The position numbers were made by a program, and so were the translations under genes. The notes under the pieces were generated by a model that was not told where the DNA came from, did no database searches, and saw only the letters and a program-made list of their open reading frames with translations. DNA of 64,000 bases from Streptomyces sp. F63 (GTDB lineage: Bacteria; Actinomycetota; Actinomycetes; Streptomycetales; Streptomycetaceae). Shown here in pieces: positions 18,268-26,460 of the stretch (position 1 is the stretch's first letter; every line of letters starts with the position of its first letter). The DNA is taken from assembly GCF_018070345.1 (NCBI RefSeq), contig NZ_JAGPXX010000001.1, forward strand, positions 372,001-436,000, written 5' to 3'.

Positions 18268-19743
18268 GTGCCGAACGCGAAGAATGACAGCCCCGACTCC
18301 CAGACCCCGCTGATCTCGAACCACGCGCAGACGCTCAGCCAGGCGCAGCGCCGTGCCGTGGGGGAGTTGCTACGGGTGTCCCCCGTCGCCGACGACTTGG
18401 CGCGCCGTTTCCAGGAGGCCGGTCACGCTCTCGCCCTCGTCGGCGGGTCGGTCCGGGACGCGCTGCTGGGCAGGCTGGGCAACGATCTGGACTTCACCAC
18501 GGACGCCCGGCCGGACGACGTGCTGAGAATCGTCCGGGCTTGGGCTGATTCGGTCTGGGAGGTCGGTATCGCCTTCGGGACGGTCGGCTGCCGGAAGGGC
18601 GATTTCCTGATCGAGGTGACCACCTACCGCTCGGAAGCCTACGACCGCACCTCGCGCAAGCCCGAGGTCTCGTACGGAGATGCGATCGAGCAGGACCTGG
18701 TCCGCCGCGACTTCACCGTCAATGCGATGGCGGTCGCTCTGCCGGAGAAGGAGTTCATCGATCCGCATGGCGGCCTGGAGGATCTCGCGGCCCGGCTGCT
18801 GCGGACGCCCGGCACTCCCGAGGAGTCGTTCTCCGACGATCCCCTGCGGATGATGCGTGCCGCCCGGTTCGCCGCCCAGCTCGACTTCGAGGTCGCCCCG
18901 GAAGTGGTCGCCGCCATGACCGCGATGGCCGGCCGAATCGAGATCGTCTCGGCCGAGCGCACCCGCGAGGAGCTGAACAAGCTGCTGCTGGCCGACCGGC
19001 CGAGGAAAGGGCTCACGCTGCTCGTGGACACCGGTCTGGCCGCACACGTGCTGCCGGAACTTCCGGCGCTGCGGCTGGAGCGTGACGAGCACCACCGGCA
19101 CAAGGACGTGTACGAACATTCGCTGACCGTGCTGGAACAGGCCATCGGCTTGGAGGAGAACGGCCCCGATCTGGTGCTGCGGCTGGCCGCGCTGCTGCAT
19201 GACGTCGGGAAGCCCAAGACCCGGCGTTTCGAGAAGGACGGCCGGGTCTCCTTCCACCACCACGAGGTGGTGGGGGCGAAGATGGCGAAGACCCGGATGG
19301 CGAAGCTCAAGTACTCGACTGAGATGATCAAGGATGTCTCGCGGCTGGTCGAACTCCATCTCCGCTTCCACGGCTACGGCACGGGCGAGTGGACGGACTC
19401 GGCGGTGCGCCGTTACGTGCGGGACGCCGGACCGTTGCTGGGTCGGCTGCACAAGCTGACCCGGTCGGACTGCACGACGCGGAACAAGAGGAAGGCGAAC
19501 GCCCTCTCCCGGGCGTATGACGGGCTTGAGGCGCGGATTTCCCAGCTTCAGGAGCAGGAGGAGCTGGACGCGATCCGCCCGGACCTGGACGGTAATGAGA
19601 TCATGAAGATCCTTGGCGTCTCCCCGGGGCCGATGGTGGGCAAGGCGTACCGGTACTTGCTGGAGTTGAGGTTGGAACACGGCCCGATGGAGCACGATGC
19701 GGCTGTGGCGGCGCTGAAGGAATGGTGGGCGGGGCAGCGGTGA
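18268..19743 (+). CDS. cca: CCA tRNA nucleotidyltransferase / class II poly(A) polymerase family
   Basis: A 491-residue nucleotidyltransferase that adds or repairs the 3' CCA of tRNAs; related proteins were once called poly(A) polymerases (PcnA). The head domain has GGSVRDALLG and the catalytic DxD in GNDLDFTTDA (near residue 72), then RRDFTVNAMAV and DPLRMMRAARFAAQL. A C-terminal HD-type domain reads HLRLAALLHDVGKPKTR-like (LLHDVGKPKTRRF, HHHE). The GTG start at 18268 gives a basic N terminus. Its place opposite the DUF6049-like gene and murJ is conserved in mycobacteria. Whether it has additional poly(A) activity cannot be told from sequence. Confidence 0.93.
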   Translation: MPNAKNDSPDSQTPLISNHAQTLSQAQRRAVGELLRVSPVADDLARRFQEAGHALALVGGSVRDALLGRLGNDLDFTTDARPDDVLRIVRAWADSVWEVGIAFGTVGCRKGDFLIEVTTYRSEAYDRTSRKPEVSYGDAIEQDLVRRDFTVNAMAVALPEKEFIDPHGGLEDLAARLLRTPGTPEESFSDDPLRMMRAARFAAQLDFEVAPEVVAAMTAMAGRIEIVSAERTREELNKLLLADRPRKGLTLLVDTGLAAHVLPELPALRLERDEHHRHKDVYEHSLTVLEQAIGLEENGPDLVLRLAALLHDVGKPKTRRFEKDGRVSFHHHEVVGAKMAKTRMAKLKYSTEMIKDVSRLVELHLRFHGYGTGEWTDSAVRRYVRDAGPLLGRLHKLTRSDCTTRNKRKANALSRAYDGLEARISQLQEQEELDAIRPDLDGNEIMKILGVSPGPMVGKAYRYLLELRLEHGPMEHDAAVAALKEWWAGQR

Positions 19744-19752
19744 CGGCCGGCC

Positions 19753-19791
19753 GGGGCGCTGCTCGTTTCACGGGGCGCTGCTCGTTTCACG
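19753..19791. repeat. 19-bp tandem duplication carrying a half parS
   Basis: GGGGCGCTGCTCGTTTCACG occurs at 19753-19772 and again at 19772-19791, a tandem duplication with period 19. The second copy runs into a complete parS (19784-19797); the first keeps only the left half, GTTTCACG, at 19765-19772. Confidence 0.9.
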
Positions 19792-19797
19792 TGAAAC
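19784..19797. promoter_or_regulatory. parS site 6 (cca-MFS convergent gap)
   Basis: Perfect GTTTCACGTGAAAC, 41 bases after the cca stop. It follows the half-site described above and is 47 bases from site 7. Confidence 0.95.
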
Positions 19798-19830
19798 AGG
19801 CGCCGTCCGTTCCTCTGGAGACCGGGGAGT

Positions 19831-19844
19831 GTTTCACGTGAAAC
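19831..19844. promoter_or_regulatory. parS site 7, embedded in a 30-base hairpin
   Basis: Perfect GTTTCACGTGAAAC flanked by CGGGGAGT and GCTCCCCG, which pair (one T-G wobble) to extend the palindrome to 19823-19852. It sits between convergent cca and the MFS gene and so may double as a transcription terminator. Confidence 0.95.
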
Positions 19845-19857
19845 GCTCCCCGATCGG

Positions 19858-21183
19858 TCACCCCGCCCCGGCGCGCAGGCGGGCCGTTGTCCGGAAGCGC
19901 CACAGTGCGAGCGCGGTGGCTCCGTAGAGCAGGGCCACGATCCCCACCAGGGCGGCGGACCGGCCGTCGGGTGGCAGTATCACGGCCGCGAGTCCAGCCG
20001 CCCCGACGAAGGCCACGTTGAAGAGCATGTCGTAAAGAGCGAAGACCCGGCCGCGAAAGGCGTCGTCCACTGTGGACTGGATGACGGTGTCGGTCGCGAT
20101 CTTTGCTCCCTGGGTGGTGAAGCCGAGGAAGAAGGTGGCGGTCAGCACTGGTGCCGGTGCGAAGGTGATCCCGAGGGCCGGTTCCAGGACGGCCGCGGCC
20201 AGGGCGCAGGCGGTGATCCAGCCGGTGGGGCCGAGTCGCCCGGCCGTCCAGGGGGTGACGAGGGCGGCAGCGAAATAGCCGGCTGCGGAGAGGGCGACCG
20301 CCATGCCGAGCAGGGACAGGCCGGTGGCGGCGGCCGCGCTGTCGACCGGTCCTTCGGTGCTGTCGCCGGTCCAGGCGTACCGGGAGAGCATGAGAACCAT
20401 GACCGTCAGTGCTCCGTAGCAGAAGCGCATCAGAGCCATGGCGGTGAGGGCGCGAGCGGCCCGGCGGTGCTGGGACAGATGCGCCAGCCCCTCCAGAAGC
20501 CCGCGCGCTGTGCCGGCCACCGCCGGCCCGAACCGGAGCCGGCTCAGGCCGCGCGGCCCCAACTGGTCGCGGCCGAGTCCGAGTGCCGTCAGCGCCGCCC
20601 CGAGGTAGATCCCGGCTCCCAGCAGGACGACGCCCGCATCCGACTGCCATCCGGTGAGGCGCAGGGCGAAGACGGCGCCGGCCCCGGCGGTGGCGGCGAT
20701 GGTACCGGCCGTCGGGGAGAGGGCATTGGCCGTCACCAACTGCCGCTCATCCGCGACGACATGGGGGAGCGCCGCGGAGAGACAGGCAAGGATGAAGCGG
20801 TTCACGGCTGTGACGGTCAGCGCCGAGAGGTAGAAGAGCCAGTCCGGCACCTCAGCGAGGATCAGCGCGGCGGTGGCGCCGGCGAGAGCCGCCCGCAGCA
20901 GGTTGCCGCAAAGGAGGACCTGCCGGCGGTGCCAGCGGTCGAGAAGGACGCCGGCGAAGGGGCCGATGAGGGAGTACGGCAGAAGCAGGACCGCCATGGC
21001 GGAGGCGATGGCCGCGGCGGACGTCTGCCGTTCGGGGGAGAACACCACGTATGCCGCGAGCGCGACCTGGTAGACACCGTCGGCGGACTGGGAAAGCAAC
21101 CGTACGGCCAGCAGCCGGCGGAAGCCGCGGAGCCGCAGCAGTGCCCCCACGTCACGCAGAACAGCCATGCTCCACAGCCTCAC
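19858..21183 (-). CDS. MFS transporter
   Basis: A 441-residue major facilitator superfamily protein with about 12 membrane segments, most similar in layout to the drug-efflux or enterobactin-exporter-like branch. The N terminus reads RGFRRLLAVRLLSQSADGVY, and the signature loop between segments 2 and 3 is present as PFAGVLLDRWHRRQVLL. Substrate is unknown. The start is uncertain: GTG at 21183 or ATG at 21168 (MAVLRDVG). It sits in the same orientation after padR-ino1 but is separated from ino1 by a strong terminator, so it is probably transcribed alone. Confidence 0.85.
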   Translation of the reverse strand: MRLWSMAVLRDVGALLRLRGFRRLLAVRLLSQSADGVYQVALAAYVVFSPERQTSAAAIASAMAVLLLPYSLIGPFAGVLLDRWHRRQVLLCGNLLRAALAGATAALILAEVPDWLFYLSALTVTAVNRFILACLSAALPHVVADERQLVTANALSPTAGTIAATAGAGAVFALRLTGWQSDAGVVLLGAGIYLGAALTALGLGRDQLGPRGLSRLRFGPAVAGTARGLLEGLAHLSQHRRAARALTAMALMRFCYGALTVMVLMLSRYAWTGDSTEGPVDSAAAATGLSLLGMAVALSAAGYFAAALVTPWTAGRLGPTGWITACALAAAVLEPALGITFAPAPVLTATFFLGFTTQGAKIATDTVIQSTVDDAFRGRVFALYDMLFNVAFVGAAGLAAVILPPDGRSAALVGIVALLYGATALALWRFRTTARLRAGAG

Positions 21184-21197
21184 ACAATGCGGGGACG

Positions 21198-21234
21198 CGT
21201 ACGGACCCCGGGCGCGGGGCCCGGGGTCCGTACG
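21198..21234 (-). terminator. ino1 terminator
   Basis: A perfect 16-bp inverted repeat (21198-21213 with 21219-21234), loop GCGGG, lies 48 bases past the ino1 stop and just ahead of the MFS gene. There is no T-run, as is common in Streptomyces. Confidence 0.8.
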
Positions 21235-21281
21235 GGGAAGGAGGGAAGCCGTGCGAAGAGGGTGCGCGGCTCAGCCACCGG

Positions 21282-22364
21282 TCAGTGATCGACCTCGCCG
21301 GCGATGAACTTCTCGACGTTCTCCCGGGCCTCGTCGTCGTAGTACTGCACCGGCGGGGACTTCATGAAGTACGAGGAGGCGGAGAGGATCGGGCCGCCGA
21401 TGCCCCGGTCCTTGGCGATCTTGGCCGCCCGGAGGGCGTCGATGATGACACCGGCGGAGTTCGGGGAGTCCCAGACCTCCAGCTTGTACTCCAGGTTCAG
21501 CGGAACGTCACCGAACGCCCGGCCCTCCAGCCGCACATAGGCCCACTTGCGGTCGTCGAGCCAGGCGACATAGTCGGAGGGGCCGATGTGGACGTTGTCC
21601 GAGCCCATCTCGCGGTCGCGGATCTGCGAGGTGACGGACTGCGTCTTGGAGATCTTCTTCGACTCCAGCCGCTCCCGCTCCAGCATGTTCTTGAAGTCCA
21701 TGTTGCCGCCGACGTTGAGCTGCATCGTGCGGTCCAGGATCACGCCGCGGTCCTCGAACAGCTTGGCCATGACCCGGTGGGTGATGGTCGCCCCCACCTG
21801 GGACTTGATGTCGTCGCCGACGATCGGGACGCCCGCCTCGGTGAACTTGTCCGCCCACTCCTTGGTGCCGGCGATGAAGACCGGGAGAGCGTTGACGAAG
21901 GCCACCTTGGCGTCGATGGCGCACTGCGCGTAGAACTTGGCCGCGTCCTCGGACCCGACCGGCAGGTAGCAGACGAGCACGTCGACCTGGCGGTCCTTGA
22001 GTACCTGGACCACGTCGACCGGAGGCTCGGCGGACTCCTCGATCGTTTCGAGGTAGTACTTGCCGAGACCGTCGAGGGTGTGGCCGCGCTGCACCGTCAC
22101 GCCGGTGGAGGGCACATCGGCGATCTTGATGGTGTTGTTCTCGCTGGCGCCGATGGCGTCCGCCAGGTCCAGACCGACCTTCTTGGCGTCCACGTCGAAA
22201 GCGGCGACGAACTCCACGTCGCGGACGTGGTAATCGCCGAACTGCACATGCATGAGACCCGGGACACGGCTGTCCGGGTCGGCGTCCTTGTAGTACTCGA
22301 CGCCCTGCACCAGCGAGGCGGCGCAGTTGCCCACACCGACGATGGCTACACGAACCGAACCCAT
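21282..22364 (-). CDS. ino1: Inositol-3-phosphate synthase
   Basis: This NAD-dependent enzyme converts glucose 6-phosphate to 1D-myo-inositol 3-phosphate, the first step toward phosphatidylinositol and the actinobacterial thiol mycothiol. The 360-residue length fits the short bacterial class. The N-terminal NAD-binding motif is [20 protein letters not shown]; the conserved core includes [29 protein letters not shown] and the lysine-rich [12 protein letters not shown]. It starts 49 bases after padR and probably forms an operon with it, as in mycobacteria where a PadR-family gene also precedes ino1. Confidence 0.97.
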   Translation of the reverse strand: MGSVRVAIVGVGNCAASLVQGVEYYKDADPDSRVPGLMHVQFGDYHVRDVEFVAAFDVDAKKVGLDLADAIGASENNTIKIADVPSTGVTVQRGHTLDGLGKYYLETIEESAEPPVDVVQVLKDRQVDVLVCYLPVGSEDAAKFYAQCAIDAKVAFVNALPVFIAGTKEWADKFTEAGVPIVGDDIKSQVGATITHRVMAKLFEDRGVILDRTMQLNVGGNMDFKNMLERERLESKKISKTQSVTSQIRDREMGSDNVHIGPSDYVAWLDDRKWAYVRLEGRAFGDVPLNLEYKLEVWDSPNSAGVIIDALRAAKIAKDRGIGGPILSASSYFMKSPPVQYYDDEARENVEKFIAGEVDH

Positions 22365-22413
22365 TCCGGTTACTCCCCTTGTTCATTCGACGAGGTTCCG
22401 CTGAATGCGGACC

Positions 22414-23241
22414 TCACTTGGCGGTGCCGTTGGACGGATCCGGCCGGGAACCACCCCGGTTCCGGGGCAGGCCGCCCGTGCTTTCCGATGTTTCGCGAGA
22501 CGACGCGCGCGGCCGCGGAGGCCGGGAGCGTTCCGGTGCGCTCTCCGCGGACGCCGGGCCGGGAGCCGCGCCGGCGGCCCCGGCGGAAGATCCGGGCTCG
22601 ACCGGCGAGGCCGGCTCCTGCGAGGAGCCCGGCGCGGGTTCCGCCGACGGGCCGGTATCGGGCGCGGCCCGGTGCCGGTCACGTCCGTACCGTTCACTCT
22701 CGATCAGCTCATTGAGCCAGCGGACCTCGCGCTCCACCGACTCCATTCCATGCCGCTGGAGTTCCAGGGTGTAGTCGTCCAGACGCTCCCGGGTGCGGGC
22801 GAGGGAGGCGCGCATCTTCTCCAGCCGCTCCTCCAGCCTGCTGCGGCGGCCTTCCAGTACCCGCATCCGGACATCCCGCGAGGTCTGCCCGAAGAAGGCG
22901 AAGCGGACGCCGAAGTGCTCGTCCTCCCAGGCGTCCGGCCCGGAGTGGGCGAGGAGCTCCTCGAAGTGCTCCTTCCCCTCGGCTGTCAGCCGGTAGACGA
23001 TCTTGGCTCGCCGGCCGGCGAGGGTGGCGGCGAGAGCGTCCTCCGGAGCGCTGCCGGACTCCTCGATCAACCAGCCCTGGCGCACCAGCGTCTTGAGGCA
23101 GGGATACAGACTTCCGTAGCTGAAGGCCCGGAACACCCCCAGAGAGGTGTTCAGGCGTTTCCGCAGCTCGTAGCCGTGCATCGGTGATTCGCGCAGCAGG
23201 CCGAGAACGGCGAACTCGAGGACACCGGAGCGTCTGTTCAT
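22414..23241 (-). CDS. PadR-family transcriptional regulator
   Basis: A 275-residue regulator with an N-terminal winged helix of the PadR type (RSGVLEFAVLGLLRESPMHG, YELRKRL, FSYGSLYPCLKTL) and a C-terminal coiled-coil region (RSRLEERLEKMRASLARTRE). A disordered Pro/Ser/Ala/Glu-rich tail of about 90 residues follows. The ATG at 23241 has GGAGGAGA upstream; longer frames add only Arg-rich sequence. It is first in an operon with ino1. The perfect inverted repeat 80 bases upstream (23324-23344) is a likely autoregulatory operator. The ligand is unknown. Confidence 0.93.
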   Translation of the reverse strand: MNRRSGVLEFAVLGLLRESPMHGYELRKRLNTSLGVFRAFSYGSLYPCLKTLVRQGWLIEESGSAPEDALAATLAGRRAKIVYRLTAEGKEHFEELLAHSGPDAWEDEHFGVRFAFFGQTSRDVRMRVLEGRRSRLEERLEKMRASLARTRERLDDYTLELQRHGMESVEREVRWLNELIESERYGRDRHRAAPDTGPSAEPAPGSSQEPASPVEPGSSAGAAGAAPGPASAESAPERSRPPRPRASSRETSESTGGLPRNRGGSRPDPSNGTAK

Positions 23242-23323
23242 GCGTCTCCTCCCTCGCCTTCGCCGTCCCGCTGTCCGCCGTGCTGCCCGTCGGCCCTTGC
23301 TCTGCCGTCCGTTATACCTGGCC

Positions 23324-23344
23324 GATGTATCGGATCGATACATC
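23324..23344. promoter_or_regulatory. Candidate PadR operator
   Basis: GATGTATCG (23324-23332), GAT, CGATACATC (23336-23344): a perfect 9-bp inverted repeat. On the minus strand TATAAC (23316-23311) just downstream could be the padR -10, placing the repeat over the -35 region. PadR proteins commonly bind ATGTATC/GATACAT-like dyads. The assignment is inference. Confidence 0.65.
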
Positions 23345-23415
23345 CAGACGATAGAACGGCGCCTGCAACGTCACAAGAGGGGCAGGGGTGAACGGCGTCA
23401 CATCACGGTTTTGGT

Positions 23416-23432
23416 ACAGGCAAGTTGCCTGT
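23416..23432. promoter_or_regulatory. Inverted repeat of unknown role upstream of the PBP gene
   Basis: ACAGGCAA (23416-23423), G, TTGCCTGT (23425-23432) is a perfect 8-1-8 dyad flanked by AT-rich TTTTGGT and TTTTGTAC. It looks like an operator, but I cannot name the regulator. Confidence 0.5.
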
Positions 23433-23647
23433 TTTGTACGGAAGGTGGTGCCCCGGCGGGTTTTGGCCCTGCGTAGTCTGTGCGCCATGCAGACCACCGG
23501 GAACCGCAGGCCGCGGCGGAGCGTCCTCGTCCTGGGTGCAGTGCGGCCCGGCGCCCCTCCGGGGTGGCCGCCGGTCCGCACGTCGGGGGTACCGGAAGAA
23601 AACTGCCGCATTCAGGCGATAGCGCCTGCCCGAGGAGTATCAGTTCC

Positions 23648-26323
23648 ATGAGCGAGCACCGTCGCAAGCCACCGCAGTCCGCAGGTGGTGGACGCGCCGC
23701 GGCCCGACGCGGGGCGCAGGGTTCAGGCCGCCGCGCCGCGCCGAGGCGTGGAGCCACCGAGCCCGAGGCCGCACCGCCCGGTGACGGGCGTCCCTACGGA
23801 GGACGTGCCGAAGCCCGCCGGGCGGCACAGCGCGGAGGCGGTGGACGCCGCCGGGCCGCCGCGGCCGGTGCCACGGCCACGGGCGCGGGTGCCGTGGGAC
23901 GGGGCCGCCGCGCGGCCGCGAACGGGCCGGAGAAGAAACGCCTGATCGACTATCCGCGGGCGGGCCGGACCGGAGCGCGGCGCTGGATCCCGTCGTGGAA
24001 GCAGGTCACCGGGACGGCCATCGGCTTCATGGGGCTGCTCGTCGGGGGCGCGGGCATAGCCCTCGCCGTGGTGGATGTCCCCCAGGTCAAGGACGACGCA
24101 CGGGTCCAGAAGAACGTCTACTACTGGGCGAACGGCGATCAGATGGTCGTGGCCGGCTCCGGCCAGTACAACCGTCAGATCGTCGACTACGACAACATCC
24201 CCCCGGCGATGCGGGACGCCGTCATCTCCGCGGAGAACGCCTCCTTCGAGGAGGACCCCGGTGTCGACCCGATGGGCATCGCCCGCGCCGTCTTCAACAT
24301 GGCGAAGGGCGGCACCACTCAGAGTGGCTCCACCATCACCCAGCAGTACGTGAAGAACGCCATGCTGAGCCAGGAGCAGACGATCTCCCGGAAGGTGCGG
24401 GAACTCTTCATCTCGGTCAAGGTCGGCGCCACGGTCGACAAGGAGGAGATCCTCGCGGGCTATCTCAACAGTGCCTACTTCGGCCGTGGCGCCTACGGCA
24501 TCCAGGCGGCTTCACGCGCCTACTACGGCAAGGACTGCGAGGACCTCACCCCCAGCGAGAGCGCCGTCCTCTCCGCCCTGCTGAACGGCCCCAACCTTTA
24601 CGACCCGGCCGGCGGTGTGGGCTCGGCGGCCACACCGGCGAAGAACCTCGAGCGCGTCAAGGACCGCTGGGCGTGGACCCTCAAACGCGAGGTGGAAACC
24701 AAGCGCATGTCGTCGGTCGAGCGCAGCGAGCACATCGCGGACGGCTTCCCGATGCCGCAGGCTCCGAAGCCGGCCACCAACAAGGCCGGCCAGATCGGCT
24801 ACCTCACGAACCTGGCCGACAACTTCATCGTGGCCAACAGCGACAACATCTCCCGTGCCCAGCTCGACCGGGGCGGCTACGAGATCCACACCACCTTCGA
24901 CAAGAAGAAGATGCAGCAGCTGGAACAGGCTGTGAAGAAGGTGACGAAGGAGAACCTCAAGCCGAAGGAGCGGGACGAGGACAAGTACGTCCAGTTCGGC
25001 GGGGCGTCCATCGATCCGAAAACCGGCAAGATCGTCGCCATCTACGGTGGCAAGGACGCGACCGAGCACTTCACCAACAACGCGGACTTCACCAACGTCC
25101 AGGTCGGCTCGACCTTCAAGCCCTTCGTGCTGGCCGCCGCCATGTCCCATGGTGTGCGGGACCCCGAAGGAGAGCCCGAACAGGGCCCCGACCAGCGCAC
25201 GCCGGTCTCACCGCTCAGCGTCTACAACGGTGACAACAAGGTGAAGCTGCTCAACTACGACGGCTCGACCTGGCTCGACAAGGACAACAAGGAGTGGCAC
25301 CAGACCAACGACGGTGACAAGAGCTACGGCGACATCACCCTCCGCACGGCGATGCAGCACTCCGTCAACACCCCCTTCATCCAGCTCGGTGTGGACGTCG
25401 GCACCGACAAGGTGAAGGAGACGGCGCTCGACGCGGGGCTCGTCGAGGACCAGATGGAGAGGACCACGCCGTCCTTCTCCCTCGGCACCTCCGCCCCCAG
25501 CGCCATTCGGCTCGCCAGTGCGTACGCCACCTTTGCAGCCGAGGGCGAGCAGACCGACCCGTGGTCGGTCAAGGAGGTCAAGAGGAAGGGCTCAGTCAAA
25601 TTCGCGTATGAGCCGAAGAAGCAGCAGGCGATCGACACCAACGTCGCCAACAACGTCACCGACGTGCTGAAGAACGTCGTCGAGAAGGGCACCGGCACCT
25701 CGGCGCAGCTTCCCGGCGGCCGGCCGGCGGCGGGCAAGACCGGTACCACGGACGGCAACAAGTCCGCCTGGTTCGCCGGATACACCCCGCAGCTCTCCAC
25801 AGCGATCGGCATGTTCCGGGTGAACGACAAGGCCGAGAAGCAGAAGTTCCTGGAGATGTACGGCACGGGCGGCCAGCAGAGCATCCACGGTTCGTCGTTC
25901 CCCGCCAAGATCTGGGCCGACTACATGAGCCAGGCGCTGAAGGGCAAGCCGGTCGAGCAGTTCCCGAAGCCGGAGCCGATCGGCAAGAAGGTCTACGGCG
26001 ACGGCTCCAGCCCGTCCCCGACACCGACCCCGACCCCCACTCCGTCGGAGAGCGAGTCCCCCGAGCCCTCGCCGAGCGAGTCCACCGAGCCCTCGCCGAG
26101 CGAGACGCCCAGCAAGACCTGCGGCTTCTTCGACCCGAAGTGCAAGGAGGAGGAGCCCACGGGCGGGGCGGACGCAGGCGCCGACGGAGGCATCGACGGC
26201 GGAGCCGACGCAGGAGCGGACGGCGGGATCAGCAGTTCGCCGACGACAACGCCGCCGGGCGGCGGCAATGGCAACAACGGTGGCGGGGGCTGGCTCGGCG
26301 GCCCCGACGGAAGCACCGGATAG
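23648..26323 (+). CDS. Class A penicillin-binding protein (bifunctional transglycosylase/transpeptidase)
   Basis: An 891-residue peptidoglycan synthase. A ~115-residue Arg/Ala/Gly-rich cytoplasmic start precedes one membrane segment (GTAIGFMGLLVGGAGIALAV, about 120-140). The GT51 transglycosylase shows SAENASFEEDPGVDPMGIAR (near 193) and GGTTQSGSTITQQYVKN. The transpeptidase has SxxK as GSTFKPFVL (near 487), SxN as SVNTPF (near 571) and KTG as GKTGTTDG (near 696). The C-terminal tail has Ser/Pro/Thr/Glu repeats (EPSPSES) and a Gly/Ala/Asp repeat, with a CGFFDPKCKEE cysteine pair. The ATG at 23648 has GAGGAG upstream. It corresponds to mycobacterial PonA1, which is also followed by a GT87-like gene. 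Confidence 0.96.
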   Translation: MSEHRRKPPQSAGGGRAAARRGAQGSGRRAAPRRGATEPEAAPPGDGRPYGGRAEARRAAQRGGGGRRRAAAAGATATGAGAVGRGRRAAANGPEKKRLIDYPRAGRTGARRWIPSWKQVTGTAIGFMGLLVGGAGIALAVVDVPQVKDDARVQKNVYYWANGDQMVVAGSGQYNRQIVDYDNIPPAMRDAVISAENASFEEDPGVDPMGIARAVFNMAKGGTTQSGSTITQQYVKNAMLSQEQTISRKVRELFISVKVGATVDKEEILAGYLNSAYFGRGAYGIQAASRAYYGKDCEDLTPSESAVLSALLNGPNLYDPAGGVGSAATPAKNLERVKDRWAWTLKREVETKRMSSVERSEHIADGFPMPQAPKPATNKAGQIGYLTNLADNFIVANSDNISRAQLDRGGYEIHTTFDKKKMQQLEQAVKKVTKENLKPKERDEDKYVQFGGASIDPKTGKIVAIYGGKDATEHFTNNADFTNVQVGSTFKPFVLAAAMSHGVRDPEGEPEQGPDQRTPVSPLSVYNGDNKVKLLNYDGSTWLDKDNKEWHQTNDGDKSYGDITLRTAMQHSVNTPFIQLGVDVGTDKVKETALDAGLVEDQMERTTPSFSLGTSAPSAIRLASAYATFAAEGEQTDPWSVKEVKRKGSVKFAYEPKKQQAIDTNVANNVTDVLKNVVEKGTGTSAQLPGGRPAAGKTGTTDGNKSAWFAGYTPQLSTAIGMFRVNDKAEKQKFLEMYGTGGQQSIHGSSFPAKIWADYMSQALKGKPVEQFPKPEPIGKKVYGDGSSPSPTPTPTPTPSESESPEPSPSESTEPSPSETPSKTCGFFDPKCKEEEPTGGADAGADGGIDGGADAGADGGISSSPTTTPPGGGNGNNGGGGWLGGPDGSTG

Positions 26324-26387
26324 GGCCCCGGGGGCGGGACGCCCCGGCCGTACGGCCCCGCGGTCCCGCCCCCTCCCCACCGCCGGT

Positions 26388-26427
26388 GGTGCCCCCGCCC
26401 CCATGGACCGTCATGGGCGGGGGCACC
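26388..26427 (+). terminator. Hairpin between the PBP gene and the GT87-like gene
   Basis: A perfect 13-bp stem (26388-26400 with 26415-26427) with a 14-base loop, 65 bases past the PBP stop and ending 34 bases before the next start. It could terminate or attenuate transcription. Confidence 0.6.
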
Positions 26428-26460
26428 GCCGCGTCCCGGCCCGTACGGCAGGATGACCCC

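Larger units (their letters stand above)
23242..23647. other. padR-pbp divergent intergenic region
   Basis: This 406-base gap between divergent padR and the penicillin-binding protein gene has no supported gene. It contains two inverted repeats: 23324-23344 (9-bp arms) near padR and 23416-23432 (8-bp arms) on the pbp side. It should hold both promoters. Confidence 0.7.

Noticed and set aside
22484..22497. GTTTCGCGAGAC-like sequence as a degenerate parS
   Set aside because: It differs from parS at several central and distal positions and is not palindromic in the parS manner.
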